Below are positions 12,247 to 25,065 of a stretch of 64,000 bases of DNA, piece by piece; within the stretch, counting starts at the first letter, position 1, and every line of letters begins with the position of its first letter. The position numbers and the translations under genes were made by a program. The DNA is from Microvelia longipes. Taxonomy: Eukaryota; Arthropoda; Insecta; Hemiptera; Veliidae. The DNA lies in NCBI GenBank assembly GCA_018340805.1, contig JACMZG010000008.1:20725898-20789897 (forward strand), read 5' to 3'. Below the pieces are notes generated by a model that was not told the origin of the DNA, did not search any database, and was given only the letters and a program-made list of their open reading frames with translations.

Positions 12247-12680
12247 GCCGGCCTGCGAGATGGGCCTGTGAGGCGAGTTGATAAAAATTCGCTAGATTCA
12301 TGGCAGAATGCCATGTTACAATCAATATTATATTAAAAATAGCAAAGCGAAGAAAATTCGCTAAATACATGGCAAAATCCATGTAACTAGAAATAGTAAT
12401 AAAACAAAAATAATACAAAACAATAGGGCCCGACGGCGAGTTGTGGTTACGGGCCGAAGGCCTGTATTTGAGACTCCCAAGGGGTTTTTACAAAGTTGTC
12501 TGTCTGTATATGAGTGAATTTAAGTGTCTATTATGACTGTATGTCTAGTGCATTTATGCTTTAGAATTGAAACTTGGTAGAGTGGATATTTAGGTTAGAT
12601 GTAAAAACTATTATTAATACTAACCCGCTTTAATGAATTTATGTCAACAATTTCGAAAGTTCATAAAACGCGGAAAATTG
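12247..12680. repeat. Repeat-derived spacer with partial family B copy
   Basis: At 12270-12385 two related units pair an AAATTCGCTA-type word with ATGGCA and its near complement. At 12486-12620 the minus strand contains CAGACAGACAACTTTG and the AATTCTAAAGCATAAAT head of family B. The segment ends in AAAACGCGGAAAATTG beside the 47-bp satellite. Confidence 0.5.
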
Positions 12681-13742
12681 TTTCATTCGTAACTCCATGC
12701 GTAACATGACTGCCATATATGTGCCATGTTTTATTCGTAACGTCATGCATAACATGACTACATATATGTGCCATGTTTCATTGGTAACGTCATGCGTAAC
12801 ATAACACATATATGTGCCAGTTTTATTCGTAACGTCATGAATAACATAACTACAATATGTGCCATGTTTTATACGTAACTCATAAATACATGACTACATA
12901 TATGTGCCATGTTTTATTCGTATCGTCATAAATAACATAACTACATATATGTGCCATGTTTTATTCGTAACGTCATGCATAACATACTACATATATGTTG
13001 CCATGTTTTATTCGTATCGTCATGAATAACATGACTACATATATGTGCCATGTTTTATTCGTAACGTCATGCATAACATGACTACATATATGTGCCATGT
13101 TTCATTGGTAACGTCATGCGAACATACAACATATATGTGCATGTTTTATTCGTAACGTCATAAATAACATAACTACATATATGTGCCATGTTTTATTCGT
13201 AACGTCATGCATAACATGACTACATATATGTGCCATGTTTTAAACGTCATGGCATAACATATCTACATATATGTGCCATGTTTATTCGTAACGTCATGAA
13301 TAACATAACTACATATATGTGCCATGTTTCATTGGTAACGTCATGCGTAACATATCTACATATATGTGCCATGTTTTATTCGTAACGTCATGAATAACAT
13401 GACTACATATATGTGCCATGTTTTATTCGTAACGTCATGAATAACATAACTACATATATGTGCATATATGTGCCATGTTTTATTCGTAACGTCATGAATA
13501 ACATGACTACATATATGTGCCATGTTTATTCGTATTGTCATGAATAAAATAACTACATATATGTGCCATGTTTATTCGTAACGTCATGAATAACATGTAT
13601 TATGTGCCATATTTTATTCGTAACGTCATGAATAACATGACTACATATATGTGACAACGTCATGAATAACATGACTACATATATGTGACATGTTTTATTC
13701 ATAACGTCATGAATAACATGACTACATATATGTGCCATCTTT
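12681..13742. repeat. 47-bp satellite, about 22 copies
   Basis: The monomer contains CGTAACGTCATGAATAACAT, then GACTACATATATGTGCCATG and TTTTATT. It includes the palindrome ACATATATGT and the CRE-like half-site ACGTCA. Variants alternate GAATAACAT, GCATAACAT and GCGTAACAT, and several copies have lost 1-8 bases. Minus-strand frames with His-Ile-Cys-Ser repeats are artefacts. Confidence 0.95.
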
Positions 13743-14424
13743 CATATCATCATGAACATTAGTTCTTTTTTTAATGACTTGTATAAGTTAATTAAACAAT
13801 TGTAAAAACATCATTAAAATATTTATATTCCGTTTTAATTTGGCCAAAAGTCTAGAATATTGCTGCATTTGCTTCAACGCGGAAGTCAATTGTATATTGC
13901 CTTTTGCATGTTTGCATATTTAAGCTATTATAATTTTAATTATAATTTATTTAAAAAAAAATGATATAATCTCTGAATTAAATTAAAAAAATCCGAATTC
14001 AAAGATCGTGTACATATGTTTTGTTACGAATTATATAATGTGTGATGTCGCCGGTCCTTACTCTATGTGTGGTGTTATTGTTCCTCGGGGTATGTAATGA
14101 AGTTCATAAGCGCAGCATATTTAGCTGATGGGTTTTATTACGATGTCAAGTAGGCAAAAACCTATGTAATAATGAATTATTGTGGAGGCGGTTAGCCCAC
14201 GCAGTTGCCATATTTCCCAACTCTAATCGTAAAATAAAAATAACCTGCATGTTGCAATGCACTTCTGTACAAATTAAAATCTTACTAACTCATCTTTATC
14301 ATGCTTTGTCGTGCGTAATTACTAATACTGCTCAATACTAGCCAATATGGACAAAAATAGAGAAAAAAAGTTGAAAAATTTTACATTTATGGAAATCGGA
14401 TACGGGGTACCTCGGAACTATTTA
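13743..14424. other. AT-rich DNA with an orphan 27-bp-type dimer
   Basis: Mostly AT-rich. At 14044-14098, TGTCGCCGGTCCTTACTC and ATTGTTCCTCGGGGTATGTA align with two decayed monomers of the minisatellite at 5343-5690, 8.5 kb away. Motif GATACGGGGTACCTCGGAAC at 14399-14418 is a piece of the dispersed GGTACC..CGGAAC family. Confidence 0.5.
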
Positions 14425-14430
14425 TTACTT

Positions 14431-14906
14431 ATTATTATTATTATTAATGATTGGGGTTGGAGTCGAGGATAGACCCCTTTTGCACTGCGACTGGAAGTAT
14501 ATTATACAGTCCCCTCAATTGGTCCAGGTGAGAATAATCCTTTTCCCCGGACTAGGTCTAGGATCTATTTGGCCAGTGATTCATTGGTAGAGTCAAATTT
14601 AGTAAGGGTGCTGCTACCAAAGTTGGAGAACCTTTGAAAGGCTAGGGCTTCACATCTCAGAAGTATGTGAGAGGCAGTTTCGGTTTCCGATTCACAAAGC
14701 CTACACACTGGGTTATTTTTAATAATACCAATAGTATGGAGATGTTTTCGGAGGTGACAGTGACCAGTCAGTAGTCCAGTTACTGTTCTAAGGTCCCTTT
14801 TACTTAGACTGAGGAAGTCCTCAGTTACTTTGGACTGAGTCCTATTAACGTAAGTTTACTGTGCCTCATGCCAGAGGATTTGTTCCAGTGGTGATTTATT
14901 ACTTTG
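14431..14906 (-). pseudogene. LINE ORF2 C-terminal fragment with (TAA)n tail
   Basis: Read on the minus strand from 14906 to 14502, one frame of 135 codons resembles the C-terminal end of non-LTR retrotransposon ORF2 (Jockey/I-type lineages with a terminal RNase H and zinc-knuckle region). It contains the segments LSKRDLRTVTGLLTGHCHLR and CRLCESETETASHILLRCEA. The CxxC..H...C arrangement (CRLC, HILLRC) is typical of that region. In-frame stops lie at 14856-14858, 14565-14567 and 14502-14504. The middle one falls where related proteins often continue, so the copy is dead. The 3' end is a short UTR followed by a (TAA)n tract at 14425-14452. The 5' portion is missing, as expected for 5'-truncated insertion. 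Confidence 0.8.
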
Positions 14907-16434
14907 TTAGACTCACTTTGGTTGTTCTCAGATAATAAAAGTCGTCAAATTTAAACAGCATGACGCCTTAGAACTCGTTTCGCTCATCCTCAGACATTGT
15001 TATACAACACACAAAAAATTTAAAATTTTTTGGACTCTGGAGCACAAGTAGAATCCCTCCCACTACTTCCTTGCGATTAAAGTAATATATAAACCAAGTA
15101 GGGTAACAAATACGATTTCTGTCAAACCTGGAATATAGTTCATATTTTGTCCACCAGGGAGTTGGCTCAAATTTTCCTATGTACGCGGCCATTTTGTTTT
15201 ACTCTTGTTAATGTAAACGAACTATTTAGGGTACTCAAAATTTTTGTTCTTATGTGTACATTTTAGTATAAAATGTTAATAATTTGTGTAACAAATATGT
15301 CACATCCAATAGAAGTTTAAGTGCGAATCTTTCAATTCGAGGTTTGTTAAATTACTTCAAACGATCGGCTAATTAAACTTTTTTTGTGCACTTCTTAACT
15401 TAGTCAATTTTTGCGAGTGATATTTGTTTTTCCCCTTCAAATATTACTTTTAATTAGTAATTTAACAACTTTACACTATAATTGTTGAATATAATAAAAG
15501 TAATCGTAATTTTATAAGTTATTTTGTAAGTTATATTTCAATACACTGCATTACATCATCATGCATCAATACATGCAATACACTGTCGTCTGTATGTTCT
15601 TCAAAATCTTAATATAAACATGTGGGTTACCTTTACTGTAGTTTCTTTTTTTTTCTTAATTTAATTTATTGTAACCATTATTTTACAGAATTTAATACAA
15701 AGTCATTAAACTATCACGTACATATTAAAGTACGAAAACACGATAAAAAGTAAAACTCACCTAATGTGATCAGGGTTGCCAATAAAATTAAGTAAAAATA
15801 CGCAAATCCTGAAAAGCGCATGCGTAGTTATTCTAATTTTAGCTATTTTTTATTTTTGAGACAGCTATCAGATGATCACGCATGCCTAATTTTTTTACAC
15901 AGGTTAGTATAGGAGTTCCATACTTTGTTTATATATTACTTTACTTGCGACTTACCTCATAAGCGTCGTGTTCCATTTAAAATTCGCTAAAACACTTACT
16001 AATCATTCAGTTTTCTATAAAAACGCGTTTCAACTCCTGCCACTGACGATTACATAATGACTGATCAACTTGAATGTCCCCCTATTTTACTGATATTCAT
16101 CTAAAATTTTTGAATAACTTTTCAATAATAAATGTGTTCTCAGAGAAACAAAGAATCCCCTGCAATCGAGCCACATTCCTTTGCCGCTGATCAACATCTT
16201 ATTTATTTCCCTTAGTCTTATGTTTATTTATTTATTTATTTTTATTGAAAAGTTATAAAAATCTTTTGCATATTAAGGAATCGTCCACAGTTTTTATGCT
16301 GTTGTTTTTGATCTATCAGATTAGTTTTTTTTATTTCGAATGTATATATTTTTATATTTAAAATAAATTTTTTCAGAACTATTTAGCTCTCTGCACCATT
16401 TTATTGTGCATCTGTTTTTTTTCTCGATTTTACC
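14907..16434. other. Non-coding DNA, one weak small ORF
   Basis: A 74-codon minus-strand frame (15192-14968) starts with ATG in a favourable AAAATGG context but matches no family I recognise. Its end overlaps motif F (CTCGTTTCGCTCATCCTC). I do not support it as a gene. The rest is AT-rich without recognisable features. Confidence 0.4.
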
Positions 16435-16556
16435 GCCATCTTACTGTGCAACAGCTCGGCGTTTAAACTTTTTTTAAAAATTTATAATTTAAATTAAAAA
16501 TAATTTTAATTTTATTAAAAATAAAATATAACGCTGAGCCGTGACAGTAAGATGGC
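16435..16556. repeat. Inverted repeat around a very AT-rich loop
   Basis: The left arm, GCCATCTTACTGTGCAACAG then CTCGGCGTT (16435-16462), pairs with the right arm, AACGCTGAGCCGTGACAGTA then AGATGGC (16530-16556), with few mismatches. The loop is about 65 nt of A and T. It is probably a small foldback element. Confidence 0.65.
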
Positions 16557-16644
16557 TTTGCTGCCTCCTATAATTGTAGGAGAGAATCATAAAGCAAAAT
16601 TTTATAGGTGGTAAATTGGTCACTCGATGAACTAGAGATAGTAT

Positions 16645-17060
16645 AGTAATTTTATACTAGGTATATAAACGCACAAACTCGATTCGTTTCGTTTTTCTAT
16701 ACTAAGTATGTAAATACTGAAACTTGATACGTTTCGTTTTGCTGTACTAAGTTTGCAAGTAAACAAACTTGATTCGTTTCGCTTTACTACGCTAAGTATT
16801 TAAATACATAAACTTGATTCGTTTTGTCTTTTATACACTCAGTGTAAAAAAACGCAGACTTGATTCGTTTCGTTTTGCTTTACTTAGTGTAAAAATACAC
16901 AAACTTGATTCGTTTCGTTTTGCTATGCGAAGTATGTAAATACTCTAACTTGATTTGTTTCGTTTTAATAATATAAGTATTTACATACTTAAACTTAGTT
17001 CGTTTTCTTTTACATGCTAAGTATGTATGTACACAAACTTGATTCGTTTCTTTATCAAAT
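16645..17060. repeat. 45-bp degenerate minisatellite, about 9 copies
   Basis: The monomer is about AACTTGATTCGTTTCGTTTT, GCTATACTAAGTATGTAAAT and ACACA. Copies diverge by substitutions more than by indels, so the array looks older than the 36- and 47-bp arrays. Confidence 0.85.
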
Positions 17061-17511
17061 GTTTAAAATCAAAGAAACCAATCCTTTTAAAAATCATTAA
17101 TATAACAAAATGCTCAGGTATTTTAATGTCTGAGCTACAGGGTACGGGTATAGGGTACGTGATATGTACCCGAAAAGGGTTCATTGGACAGGTACAGACA
17201 AGTCCGAGTGTTAGATAATCTCTTTTATAGTATCACCCAGCGTTCTTAGTTATGCTTTTTCACTTTTCATTTTGAAATTTTTCATTAACTATGAAAAACA
17301 AATATTTGTAATTCATTTGTTTTTCTTTAAGTGGGTTTTCTAAACAAAATATTTGTTTATAAGGTCATTTGTATTTATTTTAAATTGATATTAGTTTATT
17401 TCACAATAGTTCTTCTATTAGTATTATAAGTAGTTCTACTAGTAGGTGTTGTGTGTGTGTGTTTGGGGGGGAGGGGTGATTCTCGTTTTATCCAGAGATG
17501 GAAAAAGTGAG
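17061..17511. other. AT-rich spacer
   Basis: Contains the dispersed GGTACGGGTATAGGGTACGT motif (17139-17160) and a G-rich tract near 17460-17478. The 63-codon frame at 17027-17218 is not supported as a gene. Confidence 0.4.
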
Positions 17512-17960
17512 TGGATATATGTGTAAATGTATATGAGTGGATATATGTGTAAATGTATATGAGTGGATGTATGTGTAAATGTATATGAGTGGATATATGT
17601 GTAAATGTATATAAGAGTATATATGTGTAAATGTATATAAGAGTATATATGTGTAAATGTATATAAGTGGATATATGTGTATATATAAGTGTGGATGAAT
17701 GTATAGATGTATGTCTGAATAAATGTGTAGATTTATGTGTTAGTATAGATATGTGTCGATGTATGTGTATATTAATGTGTTGCTGCTTGTGTAGATGTTT
17801 GTAAAAGTTGCATGTGTGGATGAATCTATGGATGTATTTCTGGAAGTATTTGTAGATTCATGTGCGGATGTATGTGTTGATGTATGTGTAGATTTATGTG
17901 TAGATGTATGTGTTGATGTAAGTGTAGATTTATGTGTAGATGTATGAGGAAGTGTATGTG
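17512..17960. repeat. 26-bp minisatellite grading into 12-bp GTGTAGATGTAT repeats
   Basis: 17512-17690 holds about six copies of GAGTGGATATATGTGTAAAT plus GTATAT. 17690-17960 holds degenerate 12-bp relatives (GTGTAGATTTAT, GTGTTGATGTAT). The minus-strand frame rich in His-Ile-His-Leu (17826-18038) is a repeat artefact. Confidence 0.85.
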
Positions 17961-18155
17961 TGTACGTATGGGAATAATTGACCTAAAATTTGGCGATTTA
18001 TTGGTTAGAGAAGGTTTTAAATAGCTAAGAATTGTCATACTAGAAACGTTAAAGAGAGTTTAGATAGTTGACAGTCTCACAGAAAACAATGATACAAAGA
18101 AAATACGATCTAAATAAGATTGAAGACCGGCTAGAACTTCCTCATCGTATTCTTT

Positions 18156-18192
18156 GCCTGACACACTAAATAAAATTTAGTGTGTCAGGCAT
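18156..18192. repeat. Perfect 17-bp hairpin
   Basis: TGCCTGACACACTAAAT, a three-base loop, then ATTTAGTGTGTCAGGCA. There is no T-run or gene beside it to suggest a terminator. The word GCCTGA..TCAGGC also occurs in the hairpin at 37876-37903. Confidence 0.8.
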
Positions 18193-19272
18193 AAAAGAAT
18201 GCATGTGTGTGTACACAAACATAAAAAAGAATGCTAAAAAGATGCACACACACAGACTAAAACATACACCCACGTACATCACATATATGCACACACATAC
18301 ACTCACTGTCGATACATGTCACTTGTGGGTCCAGCGATGTTTTAGTTTAAGAGATTTATGACATCAAGATGGAGCTCAAAGAAAAACATATTTTTAGAAA
18401 TTCTCTAAAAAAAATTCTCTAAATTATCACATTATCAAGATAGCGGGATAAAAATACACGATGTATATCTTCTGTGGCAGTAGAAAGGGCCTAACTTGCC
18501 ATGCTCTACATGCCATGACATTCTGAAACTGTGCAGAAAAGTTTCGCGGTTCTACTTTACCGATTTTTTATGTATTCAACAAACTATGTATATAAACTAG
18601 AAGCTTTATTATTGTTTTATGTAAATATCAATAAATTATGTGAATTCATAATGAAAAACAGGAATATGAAAATTTAATTCATCATGAACAAATGTTTTCA
18701 TGGCTAAAAGCTAACTCAATCAAGTTATTTAAGCACCAGAGAGTATAGAATGCTATTATTTCTCTAAGTTTTTAGTCGGTTTTTTCGGCGAAAGACAAAT
18801 GAACCAAAACATTTAACTAGAAAATTAAAACTATCAACTCCTGAGGAAAACACGATGCAGATAATTATTGCAAGGCGAACTCAAAATGCATTTAACTCCC
18901 AAGGTGCATACCGGGAGTTAAATGGTACGGATTTGAGACAATAAAATACAATTTTGGGGTCGGGTTTCCCATAGAAAGATTGGAGGAGCCGCTCCCGGGA
19001 AAGTGTTTAAAAAATTGGTTGGTCCTCCTTATAAATTTAGAGGATATTGCTCTAAATAATAGAGAAATTCCTCCTTCTATAAACATTTAAGGGCTCTGAC
19101 TCCAATTATAGGAAACACTTTTCACAGTGAGGGAGGAAAAGTTACTGTTTACTCCCGAGGGGCTGAAAAGTAACTTTTTCTTAATTGGGAGTGAAAAATG
19201 CTTCTTTACTACCTTACAACGAGTCAATAAACTTCACTTTATATTCCCCCTAAAGATAAAATACGTATGTAA
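18193..19272. other. AT-rich DNA, nothing supported
   Basis: CA-rich degenerate tract at 18200-18300. A GC-richer block at 18900-19200 has repeated GGGAGT/ACTCCC words (18899, 18913, 19152, 19188) but no coding similarity. Confidence 0.4.
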
Positions 19273-19408
19273 TACGTATAGGATGCTCGATGACTATTTT
19301 TAACTTTTGTATACGTTTGTAGCTCTTAAGTTCTTTAATTTGAAAATGTTCGCCCTTGTGAAAAATAATTGTTCGAATTATTATTTAAAAGGTGTTTTAT
19401 TCTTCTAT
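19273..19408 (+). repeat. Direct repeat H1, copy 1
   Basis: About 135 bp starting AATACGTATAGGATG is nearly identical to 21469-21605. Shared blocks include TATTTTTAACTTTTGTATAC, GTTTGTAGCTCTTAAGTTC, AAAATGTTCGCCC and AATAATTGTTCGAATTATTA. The differences are small indels. The repeat does not start and end TG..CA, so it is not an obvious LTR pair. Confidence 0.85.
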
Positions 19409-21245
19409 TCTCATTAGAAACTATGTACATGACTGTCAGTAACAAATATTATATGTTAGTTTTTTCAAAGGCCGTTGATCGGATTTCAATAACATTTTCA
19501 AGATACCCTAATTATATTTAGGGCTAGAAACAATCATACATACCTCAACATTGTCATCAACCTTAGTTATGAAGTCGTTAAAAAAAATTTACGTTGTTCT
19601 GGATTTGTAATAGTAATGGTGTTAAAAAACCCCTAGTTAGTCAACTATTCCAGTCAGCCAGTACAATAAGTGGCCCGAGGTGGCTATTAAGAGCTGATCA
19701 GGCGTGCATTGCGGGCCAATGAGGTGAGGTGGCCGCAGAGTTGTCTACATGATGAAAATTAACTAAGAAGCAAAGAACTTGGCTTAATACTATGTGAAAA
19801 GTCATATAATGAGTCATATTAAAAACATATAATACAAGAAAACTACCAATAATTTAAGAGACTTACCCCAAGTATTAAGTACCGCAGTTAGTAAACTGAA
19901 TTTATGAAGATTAAGACATAAGCATTAAATATTTAGCGTAGAAGATAGAGCTTATCGCCACGTCCGCTCCGCTCATCGAGGTTTAAAGGATCCTATTAGC
20001 CAAGTTATAAATGATCTTGGCTGTAGATTGGCGTTATAACGTTCACTTCGTCTGAGGCCAACAGCTTTAAAGTAAGGGTTAACATTTATGATCCTAGATC
20101 TTCATAAGAAAGAAAAAAATTTGACAAATTTAAGCCTTCGAGTGTGTTGAAACACTAGATTTAAATAAAACTTATTAAATGCAGTCTGAGATGAGTAAGA
20201 AAATAATGCAAATAAAAGAACAAAGACGACAAAAATAAAAGATCATTTAAAGAGATTTTCTATTTGAGGAGAACAAAATACTTTTTCGATGTATCTACAA
20301 TAGTAGGTGAGGGAAGTAAAATATAAAGAAGATATAATAGGTGTGGGAGTCAAACAAAAATATATAAATTAAGCCCTATGTAAGTTACAAGAGAACTTCA
20401 TTTACATATTTACTTATTATTGTACATATTAAGTACTTCACTAAACTTTGTATAACAAAGTATAATCATTACTGCCATCTAAAGTAAAAAAAACAACTAA
20501 GTATGTTTTAAATTATTATTTAGATAAATTGGTAATACTTTAAATAGTTACTTTATTCAATTTAATTTTTTGTACTTCATTACATTTACTTTATTCTTAT
20601 ATATCAGTATTATACAAAAGTATATATTATATCTGAACTAAGTTGGCTAGCTTATACGTTAAGTCCATGCAGTAAAAATAACTTTTCATTCGTTACTTTA
20701 GTTTCGTCGTCTTTAAGTTTGTTTGAATAGAATAAAATATTGAGTTCTGTTTATCTAATTCCGTTTTAATTAATTCTTGTTTAAATTGTTACTTTAACAA
20801 TTTTATTTTAAATTTCATGTTTTTATTTTATCTATTACAATTTTTAAATTGATGTATTTAAACATGTCTTCTTTTGTAACAAATTTAATTTATTTGGTAT
20901 TTTCTTTTTGTTTTTATTATACAGGGAGTGCTTCCTTTTGGTAGCCAAATTCAATTTTGTTTGCAAAAATGCAATTGAAGATGTTTTGAAATCTTTTTAT
21001 ATCAACTAAATAGTTATCTTTTTCGTTTCGAATGCATCTCTAATTTAAATATTTGATTCTTATCTCAAGTTGAAAAAAAGTTAAACGAAAATAATTGATG
21101 GACTGTCTGGTTAATAGATGTATTTGCATATAACATATAATTATTGTATTAGAAATAAGTTTAACAGAATTTTTTAATTCGCAGATAAGAGTTACGATTT
21201 CAACTAAAAATAAATCGAATTTAGCGAATTCCCAACAGAAAAATG
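19409..21245. other. DNA between the two H1 repeats
   Basis: A short GC-richer island at 19668-19745 and another at 19945-20075 (containing GTCCGCTCCGCTCATCGAGG, related to motif F) show no coding match. The rest is AT-rich. No gene is supported. Confidence 0.4.
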
Positions 21246-21468
21246 AGCTTGTGAGGTTGGAAAGAGACAACGAGCTTGTGAGGTTGGAAAGAGACAACGA
21301 GCTTGTGAGGTTGGAAAGAGACAACGAGCTTGTGAGGTTGGAGAGAGACAACGAGCTTGTGAGGTTGGAAAGAGACAACGAGCTTGTGAGGTTGGAAAGA
21401 GACAAAGAGCTTGTGAGGTTGGAAAGTGGCAACGAGCTTGTGAGGTTGGAAAGAGGCAACAAGCTTTA
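21246..21468. repeat. 27-bp minisatellite, about 8 copies
   Basis: The monomer is GAGCTTGTGAGGTTGGAAAG plus AGACAAC. It is open on both strands (LVRLERDNE on plus, SLSNLTSSL on minus) because 27 is divisible by three. It is immediately followed by the second H1 repeat. Confidence 0.92.
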
Positions 21469-21605
21469 ATACGTATAGGATGGTCGATTACTATTTTTAA
21501 CTTTTGTATACGTTTGTAGCTCTTAAGTTCTTTAATTTGAAAATGTTCGCCCCTTGTGTACAAAAAATAATTGTTCGAATTATTATTTAAAAGGTGTTTT
21601 ATTTC
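21469..21605 (+). repeat. Direct repeat H1, copy 2
   Basis: Partner of 19273-19408, in the same orientation. Compared with copy 1 it has small insertions in CCCCTTG and in the A-run of CAAAAAATAATTG. Confidence 0.85.
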
Positions 21606-21713
21606 TTTTGTTGGATTAAGGTTGAATTTTTTTTTGTAGGGACAGCTCACTGTTTAAAAATATGTATTTAGTCTACATACTTATAAATAAATATCAATAA
21701 ATAAATAAATAAA

Positions 21714-23074
<1,361 letters not shown>

Positions 23075-23300
23075 ATAGAGTACAGGGTAGCTCGGTACTT
23101 TTCCTTACAACTTTGGACTCATTTCCCTCGTCCCAAGAATGTCATGCTTATCCAAAGTCTAGCATGTCATAACATAGAACTCGCTTCGCTCGTTCTCAGA
23201 ATGACATTATTGTCTAAAGCCTAGGGTTTCTTAACTTCGGACTTGCTTTGTTCGTCCTCAGAATGCCATGATTACCAGAAGTTTAAGGATGTACGCTGGA
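23075..23300 (+). repeat. Motif F cluster with GGTA..CTCGG leader
   Basis: TACAGGGTAGCTCGGTACTT is followed by three spaced relatives of ACTTCGGACTCGCTTCGCTC (at about 23110, 23178 and 23236), each leading to a CAGAATG or AAGAATG end. Leader then tandem units is the same order seen near 36330-36450. Confidence 0.6.
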
Positions 23301-23393
23301 CCTCAGAATTATCAAGTTCTAGGATGAGCATAAAAGGAGTTCAAGAAAAAGAAAAAATAAAGATAAAGAAAGAATAAAAAAATAAAGATAGAA

Positions 23394-23498
23394 GAAAATA
23401 AAGAATTCCTCCACAGAAAACTTTGATGATGGCCTCTTGTTAGGTCAAAATCGCATTTGTAAATAAACAAAGTTTTCTGTGGAGTGACTCTTTATTTT
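23394..23498. repeat. Small foldback with TGATGATGGCCTC motif
   Basis: Arms CTCCACAGAAAACTTTG (23409-23425) and CAAAGTTTTCTGTGGAG (23468-23484) are perfect and extend weakly outward (AAAATAAAGA/TCTTTATTTT). Inside lies TTGATGATGGCCTCTTGTTA then GGTCAAAATCGC, a relative of the motifs at 37892 and 59735. Confidence 0.75.
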
Positions 23499-23800
23499 TC
23501 TTTTCAGAACTATTAGTTATCCACATATCTAGGGTATTGTTACAGCCTAAGTTTAAGTAAATGTTTGACAGTAATACCGTAGATAGGCATTTAATCAAAT
23601 AATTTGGGTAATACATTAATAAGATGTTCAAAAATACATTATAGACCTTGATCATACTTGGCAGCCATATTTTTACTAGTATTGTACTTCATGGGATTAT
23701 AAGCGCTATATTTTATGAATGTATCATTATGATTCGTCAATTTAAGCTTTATATTTTATCAATATATCATATGATTTGATAATTTAAATTTTATGCGGTA

Positions 23801-24320
23801 CTTAGAATAATACTATATATAAAAGGAGCATTACTGATAACACGAAAGGCGGTTCACTGGTGCACCTAAGTAATGCTGCCACCCTAACAATATACAATTT
23901 TCTAAAAAAAAAAGTTGGCAATACTTCCGGTTGCTGAATTATTATGTTCTATTATTAATTAATGATTGATTATTCATAAAATACTAATATAAATATCGGT
24001 GCATTACAATATTTAAAGCATTTTAAATTGTAGTTTAACGTATTTATTAAAATTATATATAAAAAGTAGTCCTCGTCAACTAAATGTAGATTCTTGTATT
24101 CCGCCATCCTTTTGCCATCAGCAGGTGTTTTAAGTTATTATGTTTGTTCTTTACGACCTTTCTTCATTAATAGATATTTATGACAAATATTTAAAATAAT
24201 GTTTTGTTGTCAGGTTGGCAGCATTACTTAGGTGCACCAGTCAACCGGCTTTCGTGTTATCAGTGGAATTACATTGTGTTTACGGCCCTGTGCTCCTTCT
24301 ATGTATAGTATTATTCTAAG
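23801..24320. mobile_element. TIR element (non-autonomous), 520 bp
   Basis: The outer inverted arms start CTTAGAATAATACTATA (23801) and end in its complement at 24320. Each continues through CACGAAAG, CTGGTGCACCTAAG and AATGCTGCCA. The right arm carries about 24 extra bases, so it is 114 nt against 90. The core is AT-rich and non-coding. It is a MITE- or foldback-like DNA element with unidentified superfamily. Confidence 0.75.
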
Positions 24321-24529
24321 ATGTGGTAGAACAACATGATTTTGACAGATAAAAACAATCTTTTTCATACAATTTTAAGTGTCGCACCAATAAATAAATA
24401 TGTTCGCCAATAACGTACAAACTATAAGTTGGAAATCTTTTCCACAACCATTTTATTGCAGGTTTCGCGTTTGATATGTTCGACATCTAAAAGCGGTAAC
24501 AAAAAAAAAAATATAGGCTGTAACATTTT

Positions 24530-24660
24530 TAAATTACTGTCAATATTATTAATGTCAATACAATATTACAATGTTATTACAATATTACTACTGTTTTAAA
24601 TTACTGTCAATATTATTACTGTCAATATTTTCAAAATATCGTACAATATTAAAATGAAAT
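24530..24660. repeat. Degenerate ACTGTCAATATTATTA repeats
   Basis: Several imperfect copies of ACTGTCAATATT and CAATATTACAATGTTATT. Low complexity. Confidence 0.6.
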
Positions 24661-24784
24661 TATGTTGATCAATTGACCGATTATAGATATACATTACTGT
24701 CAAAGTTTAACTCGAACTGACAAATTTTAGAATTTATTAATTAGGTTATCGTAGTGTAAAAGATATCATCATCCGGACAGCACA

Positions 24785-25015
24785 ATTTGACGTAAAGTCT
24801 GATTTTTGAACCTGGTTTCAACTATCTAACATAAACACAGCAAGAGTTATGCGTGACAAAGACACACTCACACAGACAGACAGCATAATAAAAACCTGCA
24901 ATATGTCAACAAAATGCCTGAAACGGATAATAATAATGAAACCTCGTTTTCGGATTTTTATGGTGATCACAATTCTTTTCCATATACCTACGGAGGTAGG
25001 TAAGTAAAAATAAAA
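24785..25015 (+). repeat. Dispersed repeat family B copy, plus strand
   Basis: Contains GTTTCAACTATCTAACATAA, CACAGACAGACAGCAT, GAAACGGATAATAATAAT, then TTTTCCATATACCTACGGAG and GTAGGTAAGTAAAAATAAA. It is one of the best-preserved copies and lies next to the 48-bp minisatellite. Confidence 0.7.
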
Positions 25016-25065
25016 AGCTTACCAAGTAAAAGCTGTCAACCTTTTACCAAGTAAAAGTATACTAG

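Noticed and set aside
12681..13742. Regular repeats suggestive of a CRISPR array
   Set aside because: The units are contiguous satellite monomers without unique spacers, and the surrounding DNA is eukaryotic in character.
14968..15192. 74-codon minus-strand ORF with good ATG context
   Set aside because: No family similarity. It overlaps a dispersed motif F copy at its end, and a single short ORF in AT-rich DNA is not enough.
19273..21605. H1 direct repeats as LTRs of a retrotransposon
   Set aside because: No TG..CA ends, no retroviral-type ORFs between them, and no target duplication found.
21040..21650. Overlapping repeat proteins on both strands (SLSNLTSSL, LVRLERDNE)
   Set aside because: These are explained by the 27-bp minisatellite. 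Equal openness on both strands argues against coding.
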